A stretch of DNA of 64,000 nt from Pseudomonadota bacterium (GCA_023417315.1 JAEZFW010000060.1:1-64000), one strand, 5' to 3'; shown: positions 50,834 through 60,434, numbered from the stretch's first letter. Numbers and translations are program-made. The notes: a model not told the origin generated them from the letters alone.

Positions 50834-50962
50834 TCGGCGATCGCGCGGAACTGAGCACGCGAACGCGCATTTTTTCCACCTCATATCCCATCAGTTCTTG
50901 TCTCACACCGATCATGACATTGATGCCTCCCCGACCACCCAACAGTCCTACCTGGTGAACCA

Positions 50963-51373
50963 ATGATCCGTTGCTTCTCATTTCTTGCATTCTTCGCTCT
51001 CAGCATGAGCGCAAGTGCAGACTCATCGAGCGCTGCGCGACATCAGGTCTTCGAGATACGAACCTATACGACAGCACCCGGAAAACTCGACGCGCTCAAT
51101 GCGCGTTTTCGCAATCACACGATGAAGTTCTTCGAGCGTCACGGTATGAAGAACATCGCGTACTTGACGCCTGAGGACAGTCCTCGCTCCTCCGATACGT
51201 TGATTTATGTCCTCTCTCATGAAAGCCGAGAGGCGGCTAGGAAGAGCTGGGAAGCTTTCAATTCCGATCCGGAGTGGCGAAGGGTGAAAGCTGAAAGTGA
51301 GGCGGCTGGACCCATCGTCGTCAAAGTCGAGTCCGTCTTCGTCTCGGCGACCGACTACTCGCCCATGAAATAG
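50963..51373 (+). CDS. Exported NIPSNAP-family protein
   Basis: A 136-residue small protein with a signal peptide (MIRCFSFLAFFALSMSASA) and one NIPSNAP domain, a ferredoxin-like alpha/beta barrel dimer fold. Landmarks: FEIRTYTTAPGKLDALNARF, then WEAFNSDPEWRRVKAESE. NIPSNAP proteins are widespread with no settled biochemical role in bacteria. The EamA transporter begins 31 nt downstream. Confidence 0.88.
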   Translation: MIRCFSFLAFFALSMSASADSSSAARHQVFEIRTYTTAPGKLDALNARFRNHTMKFFERHGMKNIAYLTPEDSPRSSDTLIYVLSHESREAARKSWEAFNSDPEWRRVKAESEAAGPIVVKVESVFVSATDYSPMK

Positions 51374-51404
51374 CTGCGGCGGACGCTACACGGGGCAGGT
51401 AAGA

Positions 51405-52292
51405 GTGAGCGTTCTGCAGCGCCGACGCACGCTCGCCATCGTCTGTTTGATCGGGCTGATGATCGTCTGGGGGAGTACGTTCGTCATTACGAAGACGGCA
51501 GCTCGGGACATTCCACCCCTGACACTCGCAGCACTTCGTTTTGTGATCGCGACGATCGTGCTTGCCCCACTCGCGCTGAAGCGCGGCGGCTTGACGCGAT
51601 TGCCGCGCCCGATTCCATGGCGTGCACTTCTACTCATGGCGCTCACAGGCATCGCGGTCTTCGCCGTGACCTTCAACTATGCGCTCGTTCAGGGATCGGC
51701 CACGCAGGGCGCGATGATCTACGCGCTCGTGCCTGCTGCTGTCGCGCTCGCAGCCTTCTGGTTCCTGAAGGAGAAACCTTCCAAGCGGCGCGTGGTAGGC
51801 ATCGTACTATCCATCCTCGGCGTTGTTCTCGTGGCACTCGGTGGTGAAAGCAGCCTCGCCGCACCGCGTCCCGTTCTCGGAGCATTGTGGATGTTGGGCG
51901 CTGTTGCGGCGTGGACCTCATATACAGTGATCACGAAACGATGGGCCGCGGTGGATTCCGTGGTGATGATCACGATCGTCTCGGCGCTGGGCGCCGCGAT
52001 GCTCATACCGTTGGCCGCGCTCGAGCTCCTCGCAGTACCGACATTCTCGCCGTCTATCGATGCTTGGAGCGGCGCGCTGTTCTTAGGGATTGCCGCCTCT
52101 GCCCTCGCATACCTCGCATATGCGTTCGCATTGCGAGAGCTCGATGCCACGGTGGTCGGCGTTTACACGAATCTCAATCCGGTCGTCGGCGTCGTGACCG
52201 CAGTGCTATTTCTCGGAGAGACGCTGTACGCCGGGCAAGTCGTCGGCGGACTCGTCGCATTCCTTGGGATGTGGCTAGCCTCACGCGAGTGA
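51405..52292 (+). CDS. EamA-family (DMT) transporter
   Basis: A 295-residue inner-membrane protein with ten helices in two EamA repeats, each opening with a WGSTFVITK-type or WTSYTVITK motif. Members export amino acids or other metabolites; the substrate here is unknown. The start is GTG at 51405, preceded by GGGGCAGG. It shares a strand with NIPSNAP upstream and the AGCS symporter downstream. Confidence 0.9.
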   Translation: MSVLQRRRTLAIVCLIGLMIVWGSTFVITKTAARDIPPLTLAALRFVIATIVLAPLALKRGGLTRLPRPIPWRALLLMALTGIAVFAVTFNYALVQGSATQGAMIYALVPAAVALAAFWFLKEKPSKRRVVGIVLSILGVVLVALGGESSLAAPRPVLGALWMLGAVAAWTSYTVITKRWAAVDSVVMITIVSALGAAMLIPLAALELLAVPTFSPSIDAWSGALFLGIAASALAYLAYAFALRELDATVVGVYTNLNPVVGVVTAVLFLGETLYAGQVVGGLVAFLGMWLASRE

Positions 52293-52449
52293 GTCTTGCT
52301 CATCAGGGGTGCGATGCGCCCTCTGCGTACCGCAGTCGACAGCAGCTCGCCTCCTCGGAGGTCTCATCTTTTTGCTGATGCGTCCGTCCTATGGCTCATG
52401 GCGCAGCGGCATGACATGCTTGGCCAATTCCAATGATTAGGAGCATCGC

Positions 52450-53940
52450 GTGGCAGAGCTCGTACGCGAATTGAACGGTCTGATCTGGAGTCCGGCACTC
52501 ATCTATCTGTGCCTGGGTGCGGGGTTGTATTTCACGATCCGCACCCGCTTCATGCAGATCCGCGGCGTCCGCGAGATGGTTCGGCTCATGATCGCGGGGC
52601 AAACATCCGCCGCGGGCATCTCATCATTTCAGGCGCTCGCCATGTCGCTCTCTGGCCGTATCGGCATCGGCAACATCGCGGGCGTGGCCACTGCGATCAC
52701 TGCAGGCGGGCCGGGGGCCGTTTTCTGGATGTGGGTGATGGCGCTGCTTGGAGCTGCAACGTCCTACATCGAGTGCACGCTCGCTCAAATCTATAAGCAG
52801 AAAGACGATCACGGACACTATCGCGGCGGGCCGGCGTACTACATCGAAAAGGCGATGGGGCAAAAGTGGTATGCAATTGCGTTCGCCGTTGCAACCGTGT
52901 TGGGCACGGGCTTACTTCTTCCCGGTGTTCAAGCGAACGGTATCGCCGTTAGCATACACAATGCGTGGGGCGTGCCGACTTGGGTGACTGCAATTGCAAT
53001 CGTTGCTCTGCTCGCCGTCATCATCGTCGGCGGCGTGCGGCGCATCGCGACGTTCGCGGAGATCGTCGTCCCGTTTATGGCGGTCGGCTACCTGCTCATG
53101 GCGATCGTGATTCTCGCCGTGAATATCGATCAGGTGCCTGCGATGTTCGCGCTCATCTTAGACAATGCACTGAACCCTCAATCACCCTTCGGCGCGATTC
53201 TCGGTTTGGCGGTGCAATGGGGCGTCAAGCGCGGCATCTACTCGAACGAAGCGGGCCAAGGCACCGGGCCTCACGCAGCGGCGGCTGCGGAAGTTTCACA
53301 TCCGGCCAAGCAAGGATACGTTCAAGCGTTCTCGATCTACGTCGACACGCTGCTCGTGTGCTCGTGCACGGCATTCATGATCCTGAGCACGGGCAAGTAC
53401 AACGTTGCAAATCCAGCTGGTGGTTTCTTCGTCGAGAACGTGCCCGGCCTCGAGACGGGCCCGGCGTACACGCAGGCAGCGGTCGAGTCAGTCTTCTCAG
53501 GCTTGGGCTCGAGCTTTATCGCGCTCGCACTCATGTTCTTTGCATTCACCACGATCGTTGCGTACTACTACATGGCGGAAACGAATGTCGAATACATCGC
53601 CCGCAACAAAGCTCCGCGTTGGTCCCTGATGTTGCTCAAGCTCGGCATGATGATCGCCGTCGGCTTCGGTGCAATTCGGAGCGCGCAAGTCGCATGGGAT
53701 CTCGGAGATGTGGGTGTCGGCTTGATGGCTTGGCTCAACATCATTGCCATTCTCATCATTCAAAAACCCGCACTGCTCGCATTGAAGGATTACGAAGCAC
53801 AGAAGCGCGCGGGATTGGACCCCACCTTCGATGCCGACAAGCTCGGCATCAAGAACGCGGACATGTGGAAAGAAATCGGGCACAAGGGAGCGAAACCCAC
53901 TGTGCCGCCGGCGCCCGCTGGCGTAACGGAAACGCTGTAG
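52450..53940 (+). CDS. Alanine/glycine:cation symporter (AGCS family)
   Basis: Sodium-coupled importer of alanine or glycine. The 496-residue membrane protein has the family motifs FQALAMSLSGRIGIGNIAGV and, later, GVKRGIYSNEAGQGTGPHAAAA. About eleven helices. The start is GTG at 52450 with TTAGGAG about 8 nt upstream. A long hairpin follows the stop codon. The 157-bp upstream gap does not show a glycine riboswitch that I can recognise. Confidence 0.94.
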   Translation: MAELVRELNGLIWSPALIYLCLGAGLYFTIRTRFMQIRGVREMVRLMIAGQTSAAGISSFQALAMSLSGRIGIGNIAGVATAITAGGPGAVFWMWVMALLGAATSYIECTLAQIYKQKDDHGHYRGGPAYYIEKAMGQKWYAIAFAVATVLGTGLLLPGVQANGIAVSIHNAWGVPTWVTAIAIVALLAVIIVGGVRRIATFAEIVVPFMAVGYLLMAIVILAVNIDQVPAMFALILDNALNPQSPFGAILGLAVQWGVKRGIYSNEAGQGTGPHAAAAAEVSHPAKQGYVQAFSIYVDTLLVCSCTAFMILSTGKYNVANPAGGFFVENVPGLETGPAYTQAAVESVFSGLGSSFIALALMFFAFTTIVAYYYMAETNVEYIARNKAPRWSLMLLKLGMMIAVGFGAIRSAQVAWDLGDVGVGLMAWLNIIAILIIQKPALLALKDYEAQKRAGLDPTFDADKLGIKNADMWKEIGHKGAKPTVPPAPAGVTETL

Positions 53941-53955
53941 GCCAAAGAGCCTGCC

Positions 53956-53985
53956 GGGCAATCGGGAATGTTTCCCGGTTTGCCC
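53956..53985 (+). terminator. Terminator-like hairpin after the AGCS gene
   Basis: GGGCAA and CGGGAA (53956-53961, 53963-53968), loop TGT, TTCCCG and TTGCCC (53972-53977, 53980-53985). Twelve pairs interrupted by a small bulge, 16 nt after the stop codon. Confidence 0.65.
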
Positions 53986-54064
53986 GGGAATAACTCCCTG
54001 GACTTCGACTGGCTCGGCACGAAAGCTTGAGCGCTGGGCACCCCCGGTTTAGGTCATCTCGCTC

Positions 54065-55162
54065 ATGAAGCATCGAACTTTTCGTATCAGCACACTTCTC
54101 GCTTGCGCCCTCTTATCTCTTGGAGCCTGCAGTAAAGAAGAGTCTGCAGCAGTCGATTCGACGTCCGCTGCACCTTCGCGCGCGGCGCGAGAGGCATCAT
54201 CAGGTCCTTCGTATCGGGTCTATGTGACGAACGAACGCTCCGGTGACCTAAGCGTGATCGACGGTCGAACTCACGAAGTTGTTGCGACCGTGCCCCTCGG
54301 CAAGCGCCCGCGCGGTATCCAAGTGAGCCCCGATCGCACGCAATTGTTCATCGCGCTCAGCGGCTCGCCGATCGCAGGTCCCGGCGTGGACGAAAGCACG
54401 CTTCCGCCTGCAGATCCTTCCGCTGATGGCATCGGCGTCGTTGATATCGCGTCGTTGAAGCTGTTACGCATCATCCGGGGCGTCTCGGATCCCGAGCAAA
54501 TGGTCGTGAGCAACGACGGCAAGCACCTGTATATCGCGAGTGAAGATACGGGCACCGCTGTCGTAGTCGAGGTGGCGAGCGGAAGAACGGTCGCCACCCA
54601 GGAGGTCGGCGGCGAACCCGAAGGCGTCGGCATCAGTCCCGATGGGCGCTTCGTTTATATGACCTCGGAAGAAGACCACCAGGTCTCCGTCATCGACACG
54701 ACCTCGAATCAGGTCATCAAACAGTTCTCCGTCGGCAAGCGACCGCGTCAAGCGGCATTCTCCTCCGATGGCGCTCGCGCGTATGTGACGGGCGAGATTG
54801 ACGGCACGGTAGCCGTCGTGGATGCGACCGAGCACAAGGTGGTTCACACGATTCAACTGACAGGTGAAATGGTGCGGCCGATGGAAGTCGATGTGTCGCT
54901 TGACGATCGCGTGATCTACGTGACGACAGGTCGAGGCCGCACGCTCGTCGAGATCGACAACAAGACGTACGAACCGTTGCGACAAGTCACGCTCGGCACG
55001 CGCCCTTGGGGTCTTGCCATCAGCCCGGATGGCAAGACCCTCTACACTGCGAATGGCCCTTCGAACGACGTCAGTGTCGTCGACAGCGAATCGTTTGCTG
55101 TCGTTGCGACCGTGTCCGTCGGCGACTCGCCGTGGGGTGTCGTGACGGTCGCATCCGAATGA
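54065..55162 (+). CDS. Beta-propeller (YVTN-repeat) lipoprotein
   Basis: A 365-residue lipoprotein (lipobox LGAC near residue 20) with a seven-bladed YVTN-type propeller. Blade motifs recur: SYRVYVTNERSGDLSVIDG, HEVVATVPLGKRPRGI, SPDGRFVYMTSEED, GTRPWGLAISPDGKTLYTANG in part. It matches the group found beside PQQ dehydrogenases and cytochromes (TIGR03866-like); no dehydrogenase is here, but a di-haem cytochrome gene converges from the other side. Role probably binding or electron-transfer support in the periplasm. Confidence 0.88.
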   Translation: MKHRTFRISTLLACALLSLGACSKEESAAVDSTSAAPSRAAREASSGPSYRVYVTNERSGDLSVIDGRTHEVVATVPLGKRPRGIQVSPDRTQLFIALSGSPIAGPGVDESTLPPADPSADGIGVVDIASLKLLRIIRGVSDPEQMVVSNDGKHLYIASEDTGTAVVVEVASGRTVATQEVGGEPEGVGISPDGRFVYMTSEEDHQVSVIDTTSNQVIKQFSVGKRPRQAAFSSDGARAYVTGEIDGTVAVVDATEHKVVHTIQLTGEMVRPMEVDVSLDDRVIYVTTGRGRTLVEIDNKTYEPLRQVTLGTRPWGLAISPDGKTLYTANGPSNDVSVVDSESFAVVATVSVGDSPWGVVTVASE

Positions 55163-55167
55163 CCCAC

Positions 55168-56472
55168 TCACAGCCGCCGCAGGTATGCGAGCAGAGCCGG
55201 CACTTCTTCGGGCCGCGGCTGACGATCCCAGTTCACTCCATCGGTCGAAGCCACGGGCAGCACCACATTCGGCGGTGCAGTCGCTCTGACGAAGTTGAAG
55301 AACTCGATGTAGTGCTGCACGACCTCTTCGAGCGTCGCCGCGCTATTGTTGTGGAAGTAAGGCGCCGTGTTTCGAATACCGCGCAGCCCGGGAACGTCCA
55401 GCTTGTTCCAATCATCCGCCGGTGGCGGCCCGCCGACGAACCCTGTGTGAAGCGCCCGACCCGGATCCGAGCTCGTGCGACGAATGCGCTGGCCAGTCGC
55501 TAGCGTGATCTCGTACGTGCGAGCATTGCGCTCGAGACGCTCTGGACAGGGCGCGAAGGAGAAGCGCGCGGGGACTGCGGTGTCGACGGGGCGCGGGCAT
55601 TGCGTGGATATATCGCCGAACCGAAACGGAATCGGAGCCTGAGTCAGCGTTTGGCCCGGCCCGCCGTGACATTGAGCGCATGCGCGCACGAATACCTCCT
55701 TGCCACGCTTCTCGAGGCGGTTGAGCTTCGGATCCGGATCAGGCAAGTCGCTCTTGCCGGCCCGTACCGCATCGGCAAGCGCACGCACGCGATGATTGGT
55801 GAACAAGACCCGCTGAAAAGCCGCTAGATCATCGAGCATCTGTCGAGGAACGGCGCGCTGCGCCTGCGCGTGAGTCGTCAATGCCGCAAGGGCTTGTTCC
55901 TGCAACGTCGTAAACCGCGCATCGAGCTGATACCCGCCTGTCTCGCCCGGGCCGCGGGGCCAAGGATTCAACCCGTCCGGCCCAGTGAGCGCGACGTCGT
56001 TGACCGTTGGCACCGCACGCCAAATGTCGACATCGATATCATCCGAAGGCTGCTGCGTGTGCGGATCGACGAGCTTGATGTTGGGCGGCAGCGTGAAGGT
56101 CACTCTCACGAGGCCGTTGCGCCGCAGATTGCTGAAATCGCTCGCCTGCTCACCGTTGATTCGAAAATCATCGGCATCGATCGCCCGAAACAAGGGATCG
56201 TCAGCCGCGGGGTTGTGCCGCTTTCGCACTTGCAGCAGCCGGTATCGGCGCTCGACGCTCGCCGGCGAAAGCTGGAATTGATCGGTCGGCATGTGGCAGT
56301 CGGCACAGGCCCGCCCATTCGCGTCCAGCCCCACCAGTTTCCTATCGAGGAAAGCAGTCAGCCCACGGGCCACCGCATCGCATCGTTCACCGCCACACTG
56401 GGCGTCGGACGCTAACGCGGGGTACGCTAGGCAGACCAAGACAGCTAATCCACACGAGGAACGGATTCTCAT
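55168..56472 (-). CDS. Di-haem cytochrome c peroxidase-family protein
   Basis: A 434-residue exported protein with two haem-c sites: CADCH in GRACADCHMPTDQF and CAQCH in VRACAQCHGGPGQT. A later TAPYFHNNSAATLEEVVQHY segment is the usual C-terminal part of CcpA/MauG-type proteins. From 56472 there is a signal peptide (MRIRSSCGLAVLVCLAYPALA). Function may be peroxide reduction or a MauG-like oxidation. It converges with the beta-propeller gene, only 5 nt between the two stop codons. Confidence 0.88.
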   Translation of the reverse strand: MRIRSSCGLAVLVCLAYPALASDAQCGGERCDAVARGLTAFLDRKLVGLDANGRACADCHMPTDQFQLSPASVERRYRLLQVRKRHNPAADDPLFRAIDADDFRINGEQASDFSNLRRNGLVRVTFTLPPNIKLVDPHTQQPSDDIDVDIWRAVPTVNDVALTGPDGLNPWPRGPGETGGYQLDARFTTLQEQALAALTTHAQAQRAVPRQMLDDLAAFQRVLFTNHRVRALADAVRAGKSDLPDPDPKLNRLEKRGKEVFVRACAQCHGGPGQTLTQAPIPFRFGDISTQCPRPVDTAVPARFSFAPCPERLERNARTYEITLATGQRIRRTSSDPGRALHTGFVGGPPPADDWNKLDVPGLRGIRNTAPYFHNNSAATLEEVVQHYIEFFNFVRATAPPNVVLPVASTDGVNWDRQPRPEEVPALLAYLRRL

Positions 56473-56553
56473 GACCGACTCCAATGCAGATAAAAGGAGC
56501 GGCCAATGTCCATTCGCGATCGCGCGAAGTCTTGCTTCGTGCCATGACAAATC

Positions 56554-58491
56554 GTGAATTGTTCTGAAGCGCACGTGATGTGGCGGTTCGGTGACTTCGT
56601 TTTGGATGTTCGTCAGCGGCGGTTGTTACGGCTGCCGAATGGCGAACCTATCCCACTGACAGCGAAGGTGTTCGACACACTGCAATACTTCGTCGAGCAC
56701 CCTGGAATGCTGCTCGAAAAAGACACGTTGCTGCAGGCGATTTGGCCGGACGTCATCGTCGAAGAAAACAGTCTGACGCAGAACGTTTCCACCTTGCGCC
56801 AGGTGTTGGGCGAGGCGCGCGGCGAGCATCGGTACATCGTGACGGTGCCGAGGAGAGGCTATCGATTCGTGGCGGACGTCACCTCCATCGACCTGCGGCC
56901 CACGCAAGCGCAGCAAGTGCAACCCGCTGTGCCAGAGACTCGTGCACCCGAACCGAGTACCGGACGCTCGATCGATCCCGCCATGGGTGAGTCTCCACGG
57001 AGACGGAAGTCGAACGTTCTGCTGTGGGTCGCGGTGGTAGTCGGCATCGCGCTCGCGGCCTTAGTCGCATATCTGTTTTCGCGCTCGGGCTCTGAGCTGT
57101 CGACAGCTCAGCCCCGGCAGATCGCGGTGCTCCCATTCAAACCGCTCGTTCCTTCCGACCGGGATGAGTCGCTCGAGCTCGGCATGACCGAATCGTTGAT
57201 CGCCAGGCTGAGCGCACAGGAGGGCATCGTGGCGCGGCCACTGAGCTCGGTGCGGCGGTTCGCCAACACCGATCAAGATCCGCTCTCTGCGGGCCGCGAG
57301 CTGAACGTCGACTCCGTGCTCGACAGCTCGCTCCAGCTCCGGGACGGACGTATTCGGGTTTCTGCACGCTTGCTGCGGGTAGCCGATGGTCGGCAGCTGT
57401 GGGCACAAAGTTTCGATCAAGATCTCGCGGGCATCTTCGAGACGCAGGACGCGATCGCAGAGAAAGTCAGTCAAGCTCTTTCCGTGCAGCTGTCTTCGAG
57501 CTCGCGGCATGCGACCGAGGATCCTGAGGCGTTCTTGCTTTACGCCAACGGCAGGCTTGCATGTAGCCGACTCAATGAGGCCAGCCTGCTGCAAGCGATC
57601 GAATACTTCGAGAAGGCGATCGAACGCGACCCGAGATATACCCTCGCCTACGCAGCTCTGGCCGATTGCTATGCCTTTCTCGGTGTGTTCGGAATGCGCG
57701 CCCCGCACGACGTTTTTCCGCAAGCCCGCCGCGCCGCCGGACAGGCGCTGGCCATCGATCCGCATGCCGCGGCCGTTCACGCGACACTCGGTCACATCAA
57801 GATCCAGTACGACCTCGATTGGGCCGGCGGTTTAGCGGCCTACGCGCGTGCCATCTCGCTTGATCCCGACTACGCGCGTACCTATCACTACCTCGGTCTA
57901 GCGTACGCCATGCACGGCGACACCGCCGTTGCAATCGAACAGTTCCGCCGCGCACAGCAGTTGGAACCGCTCTACATCGCTCCTCGCGCAGCCCATGGAA
58001 TGGTGCTGGTGTATGCGCGACGTCATGCGGAAGCCATCGCACAGCTTCGCGAGACCTTGGCGTTGGATGAGCGCGCAGACAACGCTCGAACTTATCTCGG
58101 GCGGGCGTACATGCATAGCGGCGACTACGACCGAGCGCTCGCGGAGTTCCGCAAACGACGATCGCTCGCCCCTGGAAGCTACGGCGATATTCCTCAGGCG
58201 CTAGCTTTAGCGGGCCGGCACTCTGAAGCGCGAGCCGAGCTCGAGCGCCTGTTGGAACTATCGAAGGAGCGCCACGTGCAAGCGCTCGATATCGCGACGG
58301 TGTACGCAAGCCTAGACGAGAAGGAGCTTGCTCTTGAGTGGCTGGATCGCGCTTTTCAGGATCGTTCGACGAATCTCGGCTTCCTCGCTCAGGATCCGAC
58401 ATTCGATGCGTTCCGCGAAGAGCCGAGATTCGTGGCTCTCATTCAACGAATCGGCGTGCAGGCGCGCTGGCCTAGCACCGAGCGGCGCTGA
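56554..58491 (+). CDS. CadC-like transmembrane regulator with TPR sensor domain
   Basis: A 645-residue membrane-spanning regulator. An OmpR/PhoB-type winged helix at about 10-105 (PLTAKVFDTLQYFVEHPG, LRQVLGEARGEHRYIVTVPR in part, RRGYRFVADV) is followed by a polar linker, one transmembrane helix (about 151-171), and a periplasmic part with a TolB-like section (LPFKPLVP) and TPR repeats (330-620). It should bind DNA from the membrane in response to an outside signal. The start is GTG at 56554 or ATG at 56578. PEP-CTERM gene 2 lies downstream. Confidence 0.9.
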   Translation: MNCSEAHVMWRFGDFVLDVRQRRLLRLPNGEPIPLTAKVFDTLQYFVEHPGMLLEKDTLLQAIWPDVIVEENSLTQNVSTLRQVLGEARGEHRYIVTVPRRGYRFVADVTSIDLRPTQAQQVQPAVPETRAPEPSTGRSIDPAMGESPRRRKSNVLLWVAVVVGIALAALVAYLFSRSGSELSTAQPRQIAVLPFKPLVPSDRDESLELGMTESLIARLSAQEGIVARPLSSVRRFANTDQDPLSAGRELNVDSVLDSSLQLRDGRIRVSARLLRVADGRQLWAQSFDQDLAGIFETQDAIAEKVSQALSVQLSSSSRHATEDPEAFLLYANGRLACSRLNEASLLQAIEYFEKAIERDPRYTLAYAALADCYAFLGVFGMRAPHDVFPQARRAAGQALAIDPHAAAVHATLGHIKIQYDLDWAGGLAAYARAISLDPDYARTYHYLGLAYAMHGDTAVAIEQFRRAQQLEPLYIAPRAAHGMVLVYARRHAEAIAQLRETLALDERADNARTYLGRAYMHSGDYDRALAEFRKRRSLAPGSYGDIPQALALAGRHSEARAELERLLELSKERHVQALDIATVYASLDEKELALEWLDRAFQDRSTNLGFLAQDPTFDAFREEPRFVALIQRIGVQARWPSTERR

Positions 58492-58647
58492 ACCATCAAT
58501 GATCAGATCGGCGAAGGGGCAGACGCGCTTAGCGAGCAAGACGAGACACTACTGCGTAGCTCAAGCGTCGGAGAATTTTACGTGACGCAACCCGAGCGCG
58601 AGGGCGATGCTTCGCAACTGGTTTATATCGTTGTGTATTGCGTTATG

Positions 58648-58663
58648 TGGCATGTTCATTGCT
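58648..58663 (+). promoter_or_regulatory. Sigma-54 promoter of PEP-CTERM gene 2
   Basis: TGGCATGTTCATTGCT: GG (58649-58650), ten bases, GC (58661-58662), with flanking T, CA and TT all matching the sigma-54 consensus. The start would be near 58674, 23 nt before the ATG at 58697. Confidence 0.75.
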
Positions 58664-58696
58664 AATCCTTCGAGCAGGAACCTCGGAGGACTGAGC

Positions 58697-59833
58697 ATGT
58701 CAGGTTACTTACGGAAGAGTCTGCTCGCAGTAGCAGGCGCAACGATCGGAGCCGTCAGCGCGAATGCGACGGTCACTTACGGCGGCGGTGGGACATACGC
58801 TGTCAGCTCTCCCATCAATGACAACATCGACATCATCGAGGGCGCGCACGTCGCACTCGAGTCGGGCGGGTCCGTCACCGGTGTTTCGGAAACAGATTTT
58901 TTCCTGCGCGGAGCCGCTAACGTCAGAAGCGGAACGCTCTCTGCGAATGGCAATGCGCGCATCGATGCAGGCGCGAATCAGTACGCCTTGAATATCTTCG
59001 GTACAACAGTCCGGCTGCAGGATCAGGCTCGGGTAACAGGCAACGTCTACAGTGCGTACTATCCCGGCGCACAGCTCGAGATGAGTGGACGGTCGGTGAT
59101 CGACGGCGATCTCGAATATGCTGGCCGCATTCGCATGCACGACCAAGCGGCGATCCTCGGCAACATCAACTACAACGGCGATTACGAACTAAACATGTAC
59201 GGCGGCGCCATCGCCGGCACTGCGCACATGCACGGGATCAATGGTGGCTATGCGATCAACATGCACGGCGGCGCCATCCTGGGTGGCGTCGATGCGTGGA
59301 ATTCCTATGCGGTCGCCATGCAGATGACTGGTGGCTACATCGGCAATGGGTTGTTGGTGGAAGACTGGGCATCGATTCAAGGCGAGATTCGCGGCGGACA
59401 GATCGATGGCGGTATCACAATCGATACGAATGGGTTCTCACCGACCAGTCACCTGATCTTGTCCGGCGGCCAATTCAACGCAAATGCGGCCGACTACCTT
59501 TTGACGTTCTCCGACGCGAACACCTGGAGCGATAGCCCTTACTCGACACTCGAAATCTGGGGCGGCCAGTTCGGCTACGCCGGGTCTGGGCTCGGTCTCT
59601 ACATCGACAATCTCGTGAACTTCGACATTCACGGCCGTGACCTCGTGTACACGGAAGGGTGGCTCACCGGCTATCTGCTCGATGGAAGCTGGTTCAGCAA
59701 CGCGCTGACGTTCGGCGATACGTGGCGCGGTACTTTCACGATTCACAATGTGCCCGAGCCCGCGACGACTACGCTCTTCCTGACCGCAGTGTTGGGAGTG
59801 GTCGCGTTCCGTCGTCGCTCACGCGCCAGCTAG
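58697..59833 (+). CDS. PEP-CTERM protein with beta-helix-like repeats
   Basis: A 378-residue exported protein. From the ATG at 58697 (GGAGGA 7 nt upstream) it has a signal peptide (cleavage near ANA), a long region of beta-helix-like repeats in which GGAI, GGYI and GGQ recur (NMYGGAIAG, NMHGGAILG, QMTGGYIGN, EIRGGQIDG, LSGGQFN), and a C-terminal sorting tail VPEPATTTLFLTAVLGVVA then FRRRSR. The repeats resemble autotransporter passenger helices. A sigma-54 promoter precedes it. Confidence 0.88.
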   Translation: MSGYLRKSLLAVAGATIGAVSANATVTYGGGGTYAVSSPINDNIDIIEGAHVALESGGSVTGVSETDFFLRGAANVRSGTLSANGNARIDAGANQYALNIFGTTVRLQDQARVTGNVYSAYYPGAQLEMSGRSVIDGDLEYAGRIRMHDQAAILGNINYNGDYELNMYGGAIAGTAHMHGINGGYAINMHGGAILGGVDAWNSYAVAMQMTGGYIGNGLLVEDWASIQGEIRGGQIDGGITIDTNGFSPTSHLILSGGQFNANAADYLLTFSDANTWSDSPYSTLEIWGGQFGYAGSGLGLYIDNLVNFDIHGRDLVYTEGWLTGYLLDGSWFSNALTFGDTWRGTFTIHNVPEPATTTLFLTAVLGVVAFRRRSRAS

Positions 59834-59915
59834 GTACAGTGAGTTAGGTGATCACGTGGCGCACCGAAGGTGGCGCCGCGTGAGTATTCCGTCGTTCAAC
59901 TCGCGCTCGAGCGCA

Positions 59916-60311
59916 TCAAGCGCTGGCGGCCACACGATCTACGGGAAGCGCGATCACCTCTGCGACTGGCTTCGCCTCGGTCTCTTGTGCAGGCAGTGTC
60001 GATGTGACGACCTGCGTACTGACGTGCGGAATCGGATCGTGGCCGTGCAGATGTTGTCCGGTGTTCACGAGCCAGCGTTCGATGTGGCGCCGAAAGCGTT
60101 CGATCGCTCTTTGACGAAATACGATCAACCCCGTGCCCTCGTACATCTGCTCCTGCGCCGGGGTGATGTGATACCACCATTGCAGCCGATGAAGGCGCTC
60201 GCCGCTGAAGTACGGCAGCGAGATCGAAAACCGGCGGCCTCGATGAGTAGGCTCTGTTTCGGCGAAAGCGAAGTAGTCTTCGAGTGCGCGCGGCAGTTCG
60301 ATGAGTGCCAT
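59916..60311 (-). CDS. Hypothetical protein
   Basis: About 131 residues from the ATG at 60311; the open frame continues upstream to a TTG at 60383 (155 residues) and neither start has a clear ribosome-binding site. A compact N-terminal region (MALIELPRALEDYFAF, FSISLPYFSG, LQWWYHITPAQEQ) is rich in aromatic residues, followed by a helical RQRAIERFRRHIERWL and a disordered tail. Not recognised. It follows the DUF885 gene on the same strand. Confidence 0.45.
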   Translation of the reverse strand: MALIELPRALEDYFAFAETEPTHRGRRFSISLPYFSGERLHRLQWWYHITPAQEQMYEGTGLIVFRQRAIERFRRHIERWLVNTGQHLHGHDPIPHVSTQVVTSTLPAQETEAKPVAEVIALPVDRVAASA

Positions 60312-60434
60312 CCGGTCACGGGGAATCGTTAGGAGGACGGACCGATCATACTCATTGCACTGTAAATCTTCCAAGGGTGGCAAGGTGAATTTTCGGTGGC
60401 AACGCGGCGTCCGCGAGGATGCTTTCCTCCGACT

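Noticed and set aside
52350..52361. CCTCC-TC-GGAGG near a T-rich run considered as a terminator after the EamA gene
   Set aside because: The loop would be 2 nt, which is too short, and the remaining stem is weak.
52965..53993. 342-codon open frame in a second plus frame inside the AGCS symporter
   Set aside because: It lies within a well-supported transporter gene and its product is Arg/His-rich without motifs.
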